A stretch of DNA of 64,000 bases, taken from Glandiceps talaboti (Eukaryota > Hemichordata > Enteropneusta > Spengelidae). The stretch spans positions 18,870,615 to 18,934,614 of the forward strand of contig NC_135555.1 of assembly GCF_964340395.1 (NCBI RefSeq), read 5' to 3'. Below are positions 23,115 to 38,100 of the stretch, piece after piece. Each line of letters starts with the position of its first letter. Position 1 is the first letter of the stretch. The notes below the pieces were generated by a model. That model was not told the origin of the DNA and searched no databases. It saw only the letters and a list, made by a program, of their open reading frames with translations. A program made the translations under genes and the position numbers.

Positions 23115-26100
23115 ATGGCGATGGAAACACGTAAACTAAAACGGAAAGCTCGACTAGACAACACAGATCTCACCGAAAGCACTGATAATCAGGTAAAAAC
23201 AGCATCTTTAATTTGTGTATACTTTGTGAACGTTTGTGTTATATCGCGTATGATGAGAATTGATGTTAGTTAGGGTAGTTTGATTGGCATTTCAACTCAG
23301 GGCAACATGCTACAGGCCCATCCAATACAAATACTTCAATTACTTGCATACGATGATACGGCGTAAGTAGTCCCTTCCTTCTCCGAAACGCGTACACCGT
23401 CCAGTCTGCAAGTAGGACTATGTCACAATGTGACATTACTGTACAGTGTACATAGTTTAATACTAATCAAACATTTAAAGTGACTGAAACACCAATGTGT
23501 GATTATGCTTACAAATTTATACTTACAAAGGGCCGTGTCCACCTTTTGAACGCAATACCCATGGTTATACTAGGAAGTCTTATCCAATCCTATCCCTAAT
23601 ATAACCATGGATGTACTTTTACTGTGTCATCCTCGGCCAAGGTATTCAATGGCATATATTTTTGTCTTTTCTGTGAATGTGATAGTTGTCATATTGTACA
23701 TGTACATTTGTATATCCCATTTTTTTGTTTGTGGTTTTCGAATATTTTTTTTTGCCAAATAAAATAACATAAAATAAAATAAAATTTATTATACCGATAG
23801 TCCTGCTTGCAGACGGAGTAAGTCAGGACTCGATTTTGACAGTGTCTCTTTTTTTTCGGTTTACGGACATTGTCAGAATTGATTCCTGTACTCTGTTTGG
23901 AAGCAGGTCTAAAGATAATTCATCCATGCCCTAAACTAGACATAATACTCACGACTATTTAGCTTGAGTACAAATCTATGTTGGTTACCCATGCTTCATT
24001 CTCTTGGTAGTGCAAGGAAATATAAGAAAGTCAGCCATACATGGTTAGGAATAAATGTTTATTCAACACAGAGATTTTATTTAGTGGTAAAATCTGTACC
24101 TCTATGGTCAACATGAGTCTTTGTGTTAATACTAATAAATCAAGTGTTTATTTTACAGCTTGACAAGTTGTTTGTTGACGAGCCTCCTGAGTCTGCGTCA
24201 GACTCTGATGACGAAAGTGACAGTGATGAAAGTTACTATTCAGGACTTGAAGAAGATTTAGAAGATAGTTCTGGAGATGAAATAGAAGAAATAGATGAAG
24301 GCGAGGATGAGGATAGTGAGCAATCTGATTTGGAGAAGGTAGGAGGACTAACGCTACTATTACAATTATCCAAACTGCCATTTTGATTTTAAAATTTTAA
24401 TTTACCATTTTGAAATAGCAGGGCTCGAAATTAACTTTTCTCCCTGGTAGCCCCTGTGGGCTACCATTCATAAAGGTCAGTAGCCCCATGACCTTCACTG
24501 GTAGCCCCATATATTTGTGTACATAGTTATCATACAACAGTGGTTTACCAACACTGAATGTGGACTATAATGTCTGTTTAACAATGTAAAAATGGTTGAT
24601 AATAAAGTTATGAATTTCTGTTGTAATGATAGGACAAACGTCTCAAGTATCTATGATTACTCATATGGCATAAACTATGAACACACCATGACCATTCATC
24701 TACTTGACTGCTTGACCATTTTACACCAGTCCATCAAAAGACCGTGTTTCGATGTCATATACCATCAGCCTCATCTATTACGTACTGGTTGTCGTCGCAT
24801 GAAATTCGAGTTTCGTAATTCCCAGTCTGTATATTCGTTCATTTGAAACCAAGCATTTCCTAAAATGTTTTACATTAAAATCCGAAATGTGAATGAACGC
24901 ATCGACTTCGGCTATGATTCCATCACCACTCGAGCCGAGTATTACGGAAATGACAAAATTGACATCGTACCGAAAATGGGTGAACGGGTCCTGCTGTCAG
25001 TAACCAACAACTTCGTGTCAAGTACTAACAACGTAAGGAAGTGCTTCACGGATTAAAACGCATGTTTTTTCATCAATTTTTGTGGAATTGTTATCACGAA
25101 ATGTACCCCGGAAGTATCTGAATTAGCTGACATCGCAGCACATGGTGTGTCCAGGGTGTGACGTCATAACATCGTTGTCAAATATAAATATTCATGAGAG
25201 AATAATATGTAGCGATGTAGACGTCAAACACATCGCGGCCGTGCATGCGTGTGGTAGGTCATAGACTGTGTTGCCATGGTTGTATTGTTGACAATTTTGT
25301 TACATTTTATATAATTTTTAAGACCACGTACGTACACATTGGTAAGACGCGTTGACGTTCGATGTTCAGCGGGAACGTATTGTGTTGGTTATATTAGCGA
25401 CACGACGAAGGCCTGACATGTCAGCTTACTGTTTACGTCGGTAGCCCAAGTGGGCTACCAAATACGAAAAGTAGTAGCCCCGTGTCAACATTTGGTAGCC
25501 AAATGACACGGGGCTACCGTTAATTTCGAGCCCTGAATAGTGTAGTAGCATTTAACACCTGGGGTGAGATCAAAATTTTAATTTACCATTTTAAAATAGT
25601 GTAGTATCATTTAACACCTGGGGTGAGATCAAAATTTTAATTTACCATTTTAAAATAGTGTAGTATCATTTAACACCTGGGATGAGATCAAAATTTTAAT
25701 TTACCATTTTAAAATAGTGTAGTATCATTTAACATCTGGGATGAGATCAAAATTTTAATTTACCATTTTAAAATAGTGTAGTAGCATTTAACATCTGGGG
25801 TGGAATCAATAGTTCAATGTAGGATAAGAAAAACTTAATTCTTATAGTTAGGCCCCAAACTCCCCTTTTAACTAAATTGGCCAAAATTGAAAAGTAAATC
25901 AATTTCTAAATCTACTTATGCAGTGAGGAAAGAATAGCTCTGTCATTGACACTACTGTGTCATGCATTTATGGCGAAAATTCTTCCATTTCTCAATTTGA
26001 CAACAGTTTTATAAATATTTGTATTTAGGGATCCATTAAAAGTAATATCATTTTTTGTTGGATGAGAACTAAATGGTTCAACCCCTCCCCCGCAACTGAA

Positions 26101-29100
26101 AAATAATTTTGTTTTTTTCATCCTACATTGAACTATTAATCTTGCCCTTTAATCTTTCAAGATTATAGGTAGGCTAGTTTAATGTAATGTAATGATTAAT
26201 GTAATGTAATGACTAGAGTGATATTGAATGTTGTCTCCAGCAATGTCATTTCAAAACAGAACAACAGCATTACAACCAAAACATTGATTCCTAGCTCTGA
26301 AGTCATATTTTGTATCAATTCAGAACTTAGCGTAAATAATTTACCTAGAGTATATTCAGCTAAAAAACACCCTCCTTTTGTCTAAGTCTATGTATTGACC
26401 CATATATTAAAACAGCTGAAGAGTGTCAAGTGATATAGGCGAAATTATACTAGGTAAATTATTCATACTCTTGAGTTCAGAACTAATACAAATAAAAGGT
26501 AACAGACTTATTATACTATATATTTTTAAGAATTTCATACAACACCTACATGTACATGTAATGTCGTCATGGCCATGGGGCTGGTGATGGGTGGGGTGGG
26601 GGTGGGGGGGGGTATGTACATGTACTACCCATTTCAACAATACATTGTATATGCAGAAGTGTTACTCTTTGTTTAGGGTAGGTGGGATGTACATATTTAG
26701 TGTGTTTGTTTTCATGTTGTACACTTTAGGTAGAATACATGTATATACCTAGAGTTCCTAACTCATTTTTACCAAGATATTCAAAAAGTAGAAATCTATG
26801 TTTTTGCCCGATTTTCCACTTTCTGTTGCCAGAGTTCTCAAACCTTGGCAAAAACACTGATATTTCAGGTAAAAGAAGTGAACTCTAACTGGGTCCAACA
26901 TTATTTTCTTGGTCTAACAATGCTGTGCAGATTTGTGGTTGAGTTTAGACTTGAATGAATGTTTACAATGCAGTGTGGGATTTTTTCAGTGGTAGCACAC
27001 CCTTTCACATTTTGACCATGGGTAACCTTGCACCCCCCACCCCCCGGCCTAGTTTGTGATTGTCTTCATTGGCTCCCAATATCTGGTGGGTGGGGGGGGG
27101 GGTGTAGAAAAACTCAAGAAAGAAATTGTAACTACATGTACCTTGATTTACATCTTAGGATTCTGAAAAACAGAGTGATGATGATGATGATACAGAGGAT
27201 AAAGTAGCAGATAGTGAAATAAACACGATGTTAAAAAGGACACTTGATTCTAACAAGACACAGAATAATAATGGGACTGACAATTTGAATGAATTAGAAG
27301 CAGACACGACTGAGGTCAAAGATGAATATGAAGAGGATTCATCAGATGAAGAGGTACGTACAGGTAGCCTTGATTGGCTGAAATACATGTCTTTCTGTGC
27401 TGTGATTGGTTTAAATAAATATCTCTATGCCTTGATTGGCTGAAATACATGTCAAATATGTGTGTATTTATGTTGTGATTAGTAAAATGTGTGATTCTCT
27501 CTTTATAGTTATGTTGTGATATTCAGATGTGTTATTTGTTGCATTATTAAAGGATATCCATAACACTGTAGGCAATATTCCAGTGTGTTATTTGCTTCAT
27601 TATTACAGGATATCTGTAACACTGTAGGCAATATTCCAGTGTCTTATTTGTTTCATTATTACAGGATATCCGTAACACTGTAGGCAATATTCCAATGTGT
27701 TATTTGTTTCATTATTACAGGATATCCGTAACACTGTAGGCAATATTCCAATGCAATGGTATGATGACTATCTCCACATAGGGTATGATTTAGACGGAAA
27801 GAAAATAATAAAACCAGTGAAAGGTGACCAGTTAGATGAATTTCTCAACAGAATGGAAAACCCAGAATATTGGTAGGTGAAATGAAATAGTGCTGTGAAT
27901 GTAAAATTTACAAGAGTTTGAAGAACAAAGCATTTCTTTGGTTTGTAACCCCCATGTCACAATATTGACTTGTGTATCAAATAATATATCAACACTTGAA
28001 CAGTGATTAGGAATCAATCAAATCAACTAATCAATTGATCAATCAGTCAAGCAATCAATTAATCAAGCGAGCAATCAATCAAGCAATCAGTTTGAGAGTG
28101 TAAATTTCCAGTCAATCAATCAATCAATCAAGCAATCAAGCAATCAGTTTGAGAGTGTAAATTTCCAGTCAATCAATCAATCAATCAGTCAATCAATCAA
28201 TCAATCAAGCAAGCAATCAGTTTGAGAGTGTAGATTTCCAGTCAATCAAGCAATCAAGCAATCAATTTGAGAGTGCAAATTTCCAGTATGATGTAAAATT
28301 TACAGACATTGTGGGAAGTTTATCCTGTTTTGATGAATTTGTATTCATTGTTTTCAAACAAATGACTCCCTGGTTGAGAGGAGAGGAGAGACTCTGGAGA
28401 TTGGATGGGTTTTTAATTTTTTTCTGAAGGTGTTAGCCATGGTTTTTTGCTGTAATGCCAGTGGTAATTTATTTCACAGCTGGGGGCTGGCACAGCATGT
28501 AAGAAAGCACGCCCACCTGCACGACATGTAATTTGTAATAGGATCCATGCAATGATGAACAGCTTACAGATGATTGAAATGTGATCAACAGGCAGGGTAA
28601 TATGGGAGGACTGGGACCACTCTTACATCGCAGAATTACAGTCACAACTAAAAACTATGACCATGGAACATTGCAAGACTGTTGTGGAAAGAACTATAGC
28701 ATCAGCCTTCCCAGAGTACACCCAGAAGTACTTTCATAACTTTGACTGGGTCTCAAAATCAGTATTCTCTCCAGAAACTTACCTAACACGCACAGTTAAT
28801 TTGCATATGTATTGAATATTTTGTTATGCAGATGAATTCCCTTCTTCCCAACATTCCAACATGTTAAACCTGCTTAAATGGCCCTGGAGAGAAAACTGCC
28901 CTTTCCATTATTGCCAATATTGGTCTAGCCCACTTAACTTTTGTATGAAAATCATAGTGGAATGAGTTAACTTTCTTTTTGTATTTTCTTGACAGGAACA
29001 CAGTAAAAGATAAAATGACTGGGAAAGATGTTGTTTTGACAGATGAAGAGATAGACTTGATTGAAAGAATAGAGAAAGGAAGAATGCCTTCTGAGACAAA

Positions 29101-32100
29101 TATGTATGAACCGTATGTAGATTTCTTTACCAATGAAACCATGATTCATCCTGTTACTAGGAGACCAGCTGATAAACGTAGCTTTATACCATCTTTATTG
29201 GAGAAAGAAAAGGTATGGGTTCATATAGTTTTAACAAACCTGAAATTTAGATTGATGTTGGACTAACTTGGATTGTTGTCCATGTTACAGGGGAAAGTCA
29301 TGCCAGGAAATAGAGACATTTTAATAAACTATGGGTTCTGGAGAGTCATTTCATGATTTGACATCACCTACAATTACTTGCGATTTCAGAGAATCATCAA
29401 GTTGATCTTATGCCCGTATATGGTATATTCGCTGTGGGCGATTGCATTATGGGAGTCAGTGGAAATAATGTATTCAAGTTGCACGTTGAATATTCATGAA
29501 TCCTGAGTGCCTTTACGCTAACAGTGTAAAGCAGCTCTCATGAATATTCAGTGTGCATTTCCTAGAGTGGCGTTCCCCTTTAAGAAATGTGTTTGCTTTA
29601 ATCCAAAGTTGTCACAGGGGTTGTTCCCTGTGGATTAACATGAGATGACTTAATAATAATAATATTTATTTCTTAAAAAGTTAACAATTCCATATAAAAA
29701 CATCTCAAAGCGCCTTACAATGCTACGACAAAAAGGCAATAAAAAAAGATATAAAACACAATAGAGGAATCTGCCAGTAATAAAATAGTCATTCATATAA
29801 TAAAAGGTATGTTTTAAGATTCGACTTAAAAACGCTAATATCCTCACTCAAACGGAGTGACAGTGGCAGCCTATTCCACAAATGTGAAGCACATGTCGAC
29901 TTGTTTTATTCACTTGTGTGTCTTCTGAATGCAGAGTTTGCAGCCTATATGTTCAGATCCGACTGGTCTGGAATTTTGCTCTCCTTAAATATGATATATG
30001 ATATCTACATGTATTAAAGTTCTTCCAATGATTGTTTTGTGTGTGACCATTTAGGTTGGTAGGCTGGTTCATGCTATGCGAATGGGATGGTTGAAACCCA
30101 GTAAAAAGAAACAAGACAAGCCAGATTACTATATGTTATGGGACAACGATGACCAGGTCAAACTAAGTAAAAGACTTAATATGCATATGCCAGCACCAAA
30201 GTTGAAACTTCCTGGACACGAAGAGTCTTACAACCCACCACCAGAATATCTACCAACAGAAGAAGAGGTACAGAGAAATTAACCTATGCTTCAGATATGT
30301 GAAATTAGTGTTATTTCTCAACATTTTTCTTTGGTCAGCCAAGGAAAATATGAATGACCTAAGGGGCCTTTGTCACCACGAGTCACTAGTGTGTCACTTT
30401 AAAATAGAACAAGAAATTCAATTGACTCTCACAAGCACCTATAGTAATGTATGTGTAGCATAAGTTATTGTGTCGACCAAGAAACCGAATGATCATTATA
30501 TGTGTAGCAAAAACAGAAAGGGTCCACCAGCAGACTGAATGTTATAACAACATATACATTTACATCAAAAGTGAATTGTTTGGTAAGTTGAAGTTGAAGT
30601 TGTGATTTTACTTGATAGATAACAACACTTATACCATGCATGAGCCAAGTTGAACAAAAAATATGGAATATATACTCTATGTCACGACAATGCATATCTA
30701 TGTCACGACAACGCGTGTCTATGTCACTGGTTCTGTTGTGACCAAAATATGAGTCAAAACGTTCAAAATTGTCATTACTTTCCCCGATTTTTCTTTGATA
30801 TTACTGGCACTGGTATAATTATGTTATTCTCCATTCAACCAGAAAATACTTGTGACCCAAGGGTTGTCTCTATGAGTTTCTAGACGAGTAGTGACAAAGG
30901 ACCCTTAGGTCACTCATATATTCCTTGGTTGAATGAAGAAAATTTTTAGGGATCAACACCTAATTATACTGCAGAACACAGCATGAATTATTGGGGGTGT
31001 CTGAAAAAGGTGATTCATAAACAAAACTCTCTTCTCAATCACAATCTTGTTGTGGTCACCAGTAAAGGTTTTCTTATCTCATGAGTAAAACAACAGCAGC
31101 TTGTTGAATTATCAGCTTTGATCATAAAATGTATAAGTTATTAAAAATCTTCTGGTAAATGCTTCCTGTTTTAGCTTTATGACACGCCAAGGTCAAGGGT
31201 GATGGGAATTTGTTCATAACTGATAAATTTACATATTATTTTCTATACATATCCAGGGTTTTCCAAAACCCTCTATCAAGTAACAGGTTACTCCGATTGA
31301 TTTCTTCAGTTTAAACTAATTCACGTACTGTAATGATATATTTCAACTCTTTTCTTTTTTACAACCTTCAGATTATAACTTGGGAGGCAGAGGAGCCAGA
31401 GGACAGGAGAACCAACTTTTTACCCAAGAAATATGACTGTCTTCGAAAAGTACCAGCTTATTCACGATATGTGAGAGAACGATTTGAAAGGTGTCTGGAT
31501 CTGTATCTGTGTCCAAGGCAACAGAAAATGAGGGTAAGATTCTCTGTGGTTGTTTCTATGACGACACAAAATGAAGATGTGTTGATCAGTAGTGTCCATG
31601 ACAATACAAAATGGTGATAAATTAATTTACACTTGTTTCCATGACAACACAGAATGAGGACAAGTTGTTCTCTTGTACCCATGATAACACATAACAGGGA
31701 TAAATTAATTTACACTTGTTTCCAAGATGACACAGAATGACAGCAAGTTGTTCTCTTGTACCCATGACAACACATAACAGTTTTAAGTTAATGTGCACTT
31801 GTTTCCAAGACAACACAAAATGAGAGGGCATTTTTTTCCATTTTATGAGTGTCCTTAAAGGCCCATAAGTGATTCCCAAGTTCTTGAATTACCAGTGGAA
31901 CCACAACTTTCTTTTGTTCAGGACCAACATTTTATATAGCTATGCCAGACAATGGTATTTCTTATCCAAATTTGAATTTTCATCCAACATTTTTCTATGA
32001 CTTGTTATTTCACTTCTGTCAATGATATTAGTATTTACTATAAATATACCGATGTTATAGTTTGGCTGCTAGACCCTTGGGCAATTCTGTTAACTTTAAA

Positions 32101-35100
32101 AGTGACCACCAGTCACATAATGCCAAAGTCTCTGTCAAGGGCTTGTGTACCAGATGTACCTGTCATCCACAGCTTTTGTTTGACAACTTTTGTGCTCAGA
32201 TTCAAGGTCGTATGAAAGACTAATAGTTGACACACTAATCAGACATGTAGGAGTTCAAAGGTCAATAAATGTGAATCATGCAAATGATTATAATATTCTT
32301 AAAAAAAACGTGTTGATGATATTTTTTTTGTGAGGCCTAACAAAAAAAAAATTATGTGGTTCTGATTACACTCAATTTTAGAATAGGTGGGGTAGGTAGA
32401 TTTTTTATTTTATTTTTTGTACATTTTTCTGTTTGTATGTTTTCCTTGTTTTCCATATGGTCTCTGTGTTATTGGTTTGTTCCCATCAGATGTACAGCCA
32501 TTACAGATTGGGAGAACAATTTTATATTGTCTTTTTAAGCTGATATCAGTTTCTGCATCCAGTATTTCTTGCAAGACTTCACAATTTTTCGTGATTTTAT
32601 TTTTTTTCTCAAATACGTCAAAACAAAGTTTAGGGTCAGTGTGAAAAACTAGGTGGGGGTCAGGTAACCGGAACCAAACTATTTTTTTTTAGACCTGTTT
32701 AAAAATATTTTAACTGTGAATATCCAGTACTATATGTAAATGGAGCTCATCTCATCTCATATTACTTTATGTTGTTGTTTGACAATTTATATAGGTTCAT
32801 GTGAACCCTGAGGATCTGATACCTAAGTTACCCAAACCTAAAGATTTACAACCTTTCCCTACAACACAAGCACTGGTTTATAAAGGTCATACCAAACTTA
32901 TCAGAACAATTAGTGTTGATTTGTCTGGACAGTGGCTGGCTTCAGGTAAGTAAACAAAATGATTGAGATGAATAAGTTAATTTATATCAATAATCACCAG
33001 TGTTAAATATATTTCAAATCATGTCTTTATATAACATAAATGTAACTTTCAAGTGTGTGGTAAGCATTGTCTTCAGTAGTGTTTTCACGGTATATTTCAA
33101 GGAGAATTAAAAAGTTCATTATGGATATTGAGAGGGGTTTAACTGTAGTATGGTACATTTTTGCTATTAAGGTCAGCACATAAAATATACATGTACCATA
33201 ATCTTTTAATCAAATCAAGAGAAGTAATGAATGAATGAATGTGTGTGTGTGTGTGTGTCTGTCTATGCCTGTGGATTGGTGAAAATAACTTTTCTGAGTC
33301 CTGTAGGCATTAAAAAAAATACAGTTGAGATAAAGCCAGTCTTGCTGTTGTTCCCCTTAAACAAGATTAATGGATATCTTACAGGTTCAGATGATGGTAC
33401 AGTGAGACTTTGGGAGGTGACGTCGGCCAGGTGTGTGAAAACTATCAAAGTGAATGGTCCAGTGCAGTGTGTGTCTTGGTGTCCAAACACAACACTTACT
33501 CTCATAGCAATAGTAGTGGAAAACAAAGTCCACATTGTCAATACTGGACTTGGGGACAAACTTCTAGTTTCTGGCACAGACAACGTGATTGAGAACTACG
33601 AACCAATAGAGGAGACAGAACAAAAGAAGAAATTAGTTGATTGGTTGACAGCAGAAAGTGATATGTATGATACAGGGTTTAGATTAACGATACAACATCC
33701 AAAGGTGAGTAAAGAAAATTAGTTGTTTTCACACAGTTGGTGTACATGAAGTATTGACTCGGAGCTTGAAATATCCACCAGTCTGTCTGTCTGTCTGTCT
33801 GCCTGTTTGTCTGCCCTGTCTGCCTGCCCTGTCTGCCTGCCTATACATGCCTACACATGCCTGTCTGCCTGACAGACAGGCAAGGTTTTTTTTATTCTCA
33901 ACAAACCTGTCACTAAATCTACTATTTATGACAGTTACATTTCTTTTTATCATTATAATTCTCTCCGATGCTAAAGTATGACCAATTGAGAACTTCCCAA
34001 CCTCGAAAATCCGAGGTTAGTTAATATGCTAAGCTGTTAGAAATGTGTTAATTGGCCTCATCATCTATATCAACATAAATAAAGAAGTGTCGGGTATTTG
34101 CATAATCTTCTTTTCCATCTTTTCATTGTATGCATGGTGCGCTCAGACCACTATAGAAAGAGGTTGTCTTGCTGCTAGACGTTCGGGCTTCTCCCGACGA
34201 AGTTCGCTGTGACGGCGAACGCCCATCCTTGTCGTATTGTAAATTCGGAATAACACCTGAGGTCTAGCAGCTAGACTAGGACATGAGTAGCTGTGGCCAG
34301 ATTCATAGGAAGTATTTATAGTAGGAGACACAGAAACTTCAAAGGCTTATTTATTCTTTATTGTTTAGTATAATGTCGTAGCGTTATTTTACAAATTGTG
34401 ACGCGAACTTGGCCGCTTTATAATGAACACGCAGGACAATAGCCACCTTAGCTCTGAAATATGATTTGAGAACTCTCTGTCAGCAGTTGTGTCGCAGTTC
34501 TCTGAGTGCACATTTCCAAACTTTGACCCGTCTTTTTTACACCTGACCCCATGAAGACGCGACATTACACAAATATCCATTATCGGATAAAATCTGATTT
34601 TAGACTCTAGGTTAGATGCTTGCTGTGATTCACTTTTTATGATATTATCCTATAAAAAGTACTCTGTACGTGCGAAGAGTAACATTAGAGTCTAAAATTC
34701 GATTTTGTTGGCGTCTGTCAAATCGCTACCTAATCTTGCTGCTAGATGTTCGTGCTTTCTTTCGATACTAATTACTATAAGCGAACGAAGTTCGCAGTGA
34801 GGGCTTGCCTTGGATGTTCCATCCTCGATAGCGATGTTCGGTCATGTGTCGTATTGTATCGGAAGAACATCCGAGGTCTAGCAGATAGACTAATCGCTAC
34901 CATGAAAAGAGGCCAATGGTTTGCGTGATGTTGAAAATAAAACATCCATATGATTATTATATTGAAACGGCTTAGTGCATACACACAACTAGCACTATAA
35001 ACGGAGATGTGTTCCAACTCAGACTCAGACCACTAATGAATATTTTCAGTGATCTGAGGTTACACAGACAAGGAACACAAAATTGCAGTCCCGTGCTTTT

Positions 35101-38100
35101 AAGTTTTATAATGTTTTGCACTCGCAAATCCGTGATCAAAGAATGTACACTTGCTATTGGATCCAGGATGAATAAAGTTTAAATGTTGTAAACCTTTCTC
35201 GAATATATTCTGACAGTGATGTTGAATTTGAGGGAAAATTCTGTTTGACAATAGAATAGACTAGCCAAGATTACTGACTACATAGCTCTTCAATGTAAGT
35301 GTGAGCAGTGAAGTGAAAACAGCTAGTGTACTTCCCGTTTCTCGGACAAGGCAACATTATATCGCCCTTCACATGCTATTGTTTGTAATTGATAAAACAA
35401 AAGGCGTTCTATGGAATATCATATCCCTTCGTCGCTAAAATTAACAGAGACGAGAAAATGACGGAAATGCAAGTTATCGAACATTCAGGACAAACACCTT
35501 TTTCAGTTAGAAAAACTTCCCTTTTTGAAATGGAGATTAGTCCCCAGCATCATTTTCACAAACCTGCGAAGAGGCCTTGATTGACACAACATTGTACAGT
35601 CATGGACACAGTCTATCTGAGAGACATTCCTTACTGTTCACAAATACAGACATTTCTACTAGGCTACATCCATTTCGTAGGGTCTATGATCCATCTCAGA
35701 CCGGTTGACCACTAGTGGTCTGAGGGTCCATGTCGCCCTGCTTGCATACGGAGTAAGTCGCCTACAAAGAGACAGTTGTGAAACCTGGGCTTACCTGAAA
35801 TGCTAGTATAGTAGTAACTAAAGATTTAACGCATCTGTGTTCAAATATCAGCAATAAATCGACTATTTAGTAATTTTACCTCGCATTGGCTACAAAACTA
35901 CTAGTCCCAGTCCGGAGGACCAGAAATCCCGAAATCACAAGTTCAATCGTAAAATTTATGCCCAAGCGGACGCCCGATCAAATGTGGCGGAGTTTGTAAG
36001 GCGGGACTTTGAAATCAGTCGGAACTGGAAAAGTTCCGATTTCGACACCTTTTGTGATCGTACCAGCGACTACTATCGTCAAAAAGATGTAAAATGAGTA
36101 CATATTCGACCGATTGCTAATATTTGATAGCTTTATAAAAAAAATTATATGTAATTATTTTGTTATTGGTGCGAAAGTATTTTGTTTTCGCACTCGCTAT
36201 AGGACGGTTACTTTTCGTAGGACGGTGTTGAGCGAAACGCGTGCACCGTCTGCAAGCAGGACTGTGAGCCATGGTACAACATCTGAGCACAGACAAGGAA
36301 CACAGTTTCTTGTCTGTGATGTGAGGTACAACTACTGACCATTATCGGATTGAGAGGTGTGAACGAGTTCCAGCAAGATGCTTAGTTTAGACAAACAAGT
36401 TTTATTTACACATAGCCCCAAAGCATAGGCTGGTGGCGTTATTCACCATATGGGTACAGGTGTAAGAAGGTGCTAAAAGGTGTTACTTTTAGCATCGGCA
36501 GAATTGTAATGTTTAGTACTTTAGAGCATGTGTATCTATGGGGCTGATGTCATTTGCTTGTTCATGATTGGCTTTGCAGTTGTCTTCACGGTAGGGAGGG
36601 TTATTTTTGTGTTTCCCCACGGATCTGCAGACTGCATGGGTTGGACGAATATGGAAAAAAAAGACCGCCGCGAGGGTATTTAAGTGATGTGACCAGAAAC
36701 AACCTTATTTTTGTTTTTGGCCAACTACACATTAGCAATCACAATTCTTTATTAGACCCCTCCCCCAGCTCTAGGTAAGGCCTTGTTTCTGATAAATAAG
36801 AATGAGTCCCAGCAGAGATTTTGGGTGACTGCTATTTCCACTGCACTGTTTAAGGTATTGTCTGAACTATAATCTTATTTTATCTCTTGCATACATGCAG
36901 TCTGTGAAGGAAGTATCTTGGCATGGTAGAGGCGATTATTTTGCCACTGTTCAACCACAAGGGAACTCTACACAGGTGTTAATACACCAATTAACAAAGA
37001 GAAGAACACAGAATCCGTTCCGTAAACCTAAAGGATTGGTCCAGTGTGTTCGTTTCCATCCAATCAGACCTTTCCTCTTTGTGGCTGTAAGTTAAAGACA
37101 ATATTAATTTTTTTTCTCTCTATGTGTAAGTCTTCAACTGCATTGTTTTCAAATATTTGTAGTGAAAGCAAAGGATCACCTGTTCTGCATTAGCGAAAAA
37201 CTAGAGTATGCCTGGTAAAGCTTTATGACATGATTGTAGTAAACAGCACTAATTATCATAGAATGAACAGACTGACCGTTGGAAGTCAAAAGTTCTCAGC
37301 TTATCAAATTGTGTGTAGTGCATTGGTTAATATTTTGTTACTCAAAATATGACCTGTTATTGAATGAAGTGACCAGAGCACCCCAGATATTTGTATTTAG
37401 GGGTACACTACAGATTCATTAAAAGTAAAATCATTTTTGTAAATTGTAAGATTAGAACTAATAAAATGACTTGAACAACCCCCCCCACACACACACACAC
37501 ACACACACCACCTCCAAAGTAAAAGAACATCAGTTTTTATTCTACATTGAACTATTAATCTCATCCCTACTGCAATTTAGGGTGTGATGGTATCAAAGTA
37601 GACATTCTGATATTAGGCCATAGATAAAAAAAATGTTCATCACTTTGGTAGAGCACATTATTCACAAAGGTTATAACACACAAGCAATTCAAAGGTTTTT
37701 TTTCATAGATTTCTCTTTCATAGTTTGCGTTAATACCATTGTTATGTACTTTCATATTTTCAGACTCAGAAATTTGTCCGAGTGTACAATCTCTTGAAAC
37801 AAGAATTAACCAAGAAATTATTGACCAATGTCAAGTGGGTGTCTAGTATGGCAATCCATCCAAGTGGTAAGTTGTAAAGGTTTCACAGTTACCACATAAT
37901 AGATGTACTTGCAGTGTTACAATTCACAGCACTGTTCTATCTAATGGTTCTACAGATCTAGCCTGTATGGAAAGTTATCGTCATAAAAATAGTTTTCATT
38001 TTCACCACTTTTGAAAGTCCCGACACTTGAAGACATCAATACATGAGTGGTGGAGAATTCCAACATTGTAGAGTAAAAGATGTGTACTATGTAATCTCTG

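Noticed and set aside
23559-23610. CCATGGTTATA/TATAACCATGG inverted repeat as a further miniature hairpin element
   Set aside because: It shares CATGG but has a 30-base loop and no 7-bp flanking direct repeats.
24592-25056. ORFs of 84 and 63 codons inside the hAT-like element
   Set aside because: No transposase motif is visible and the frames are short; taken as chance.
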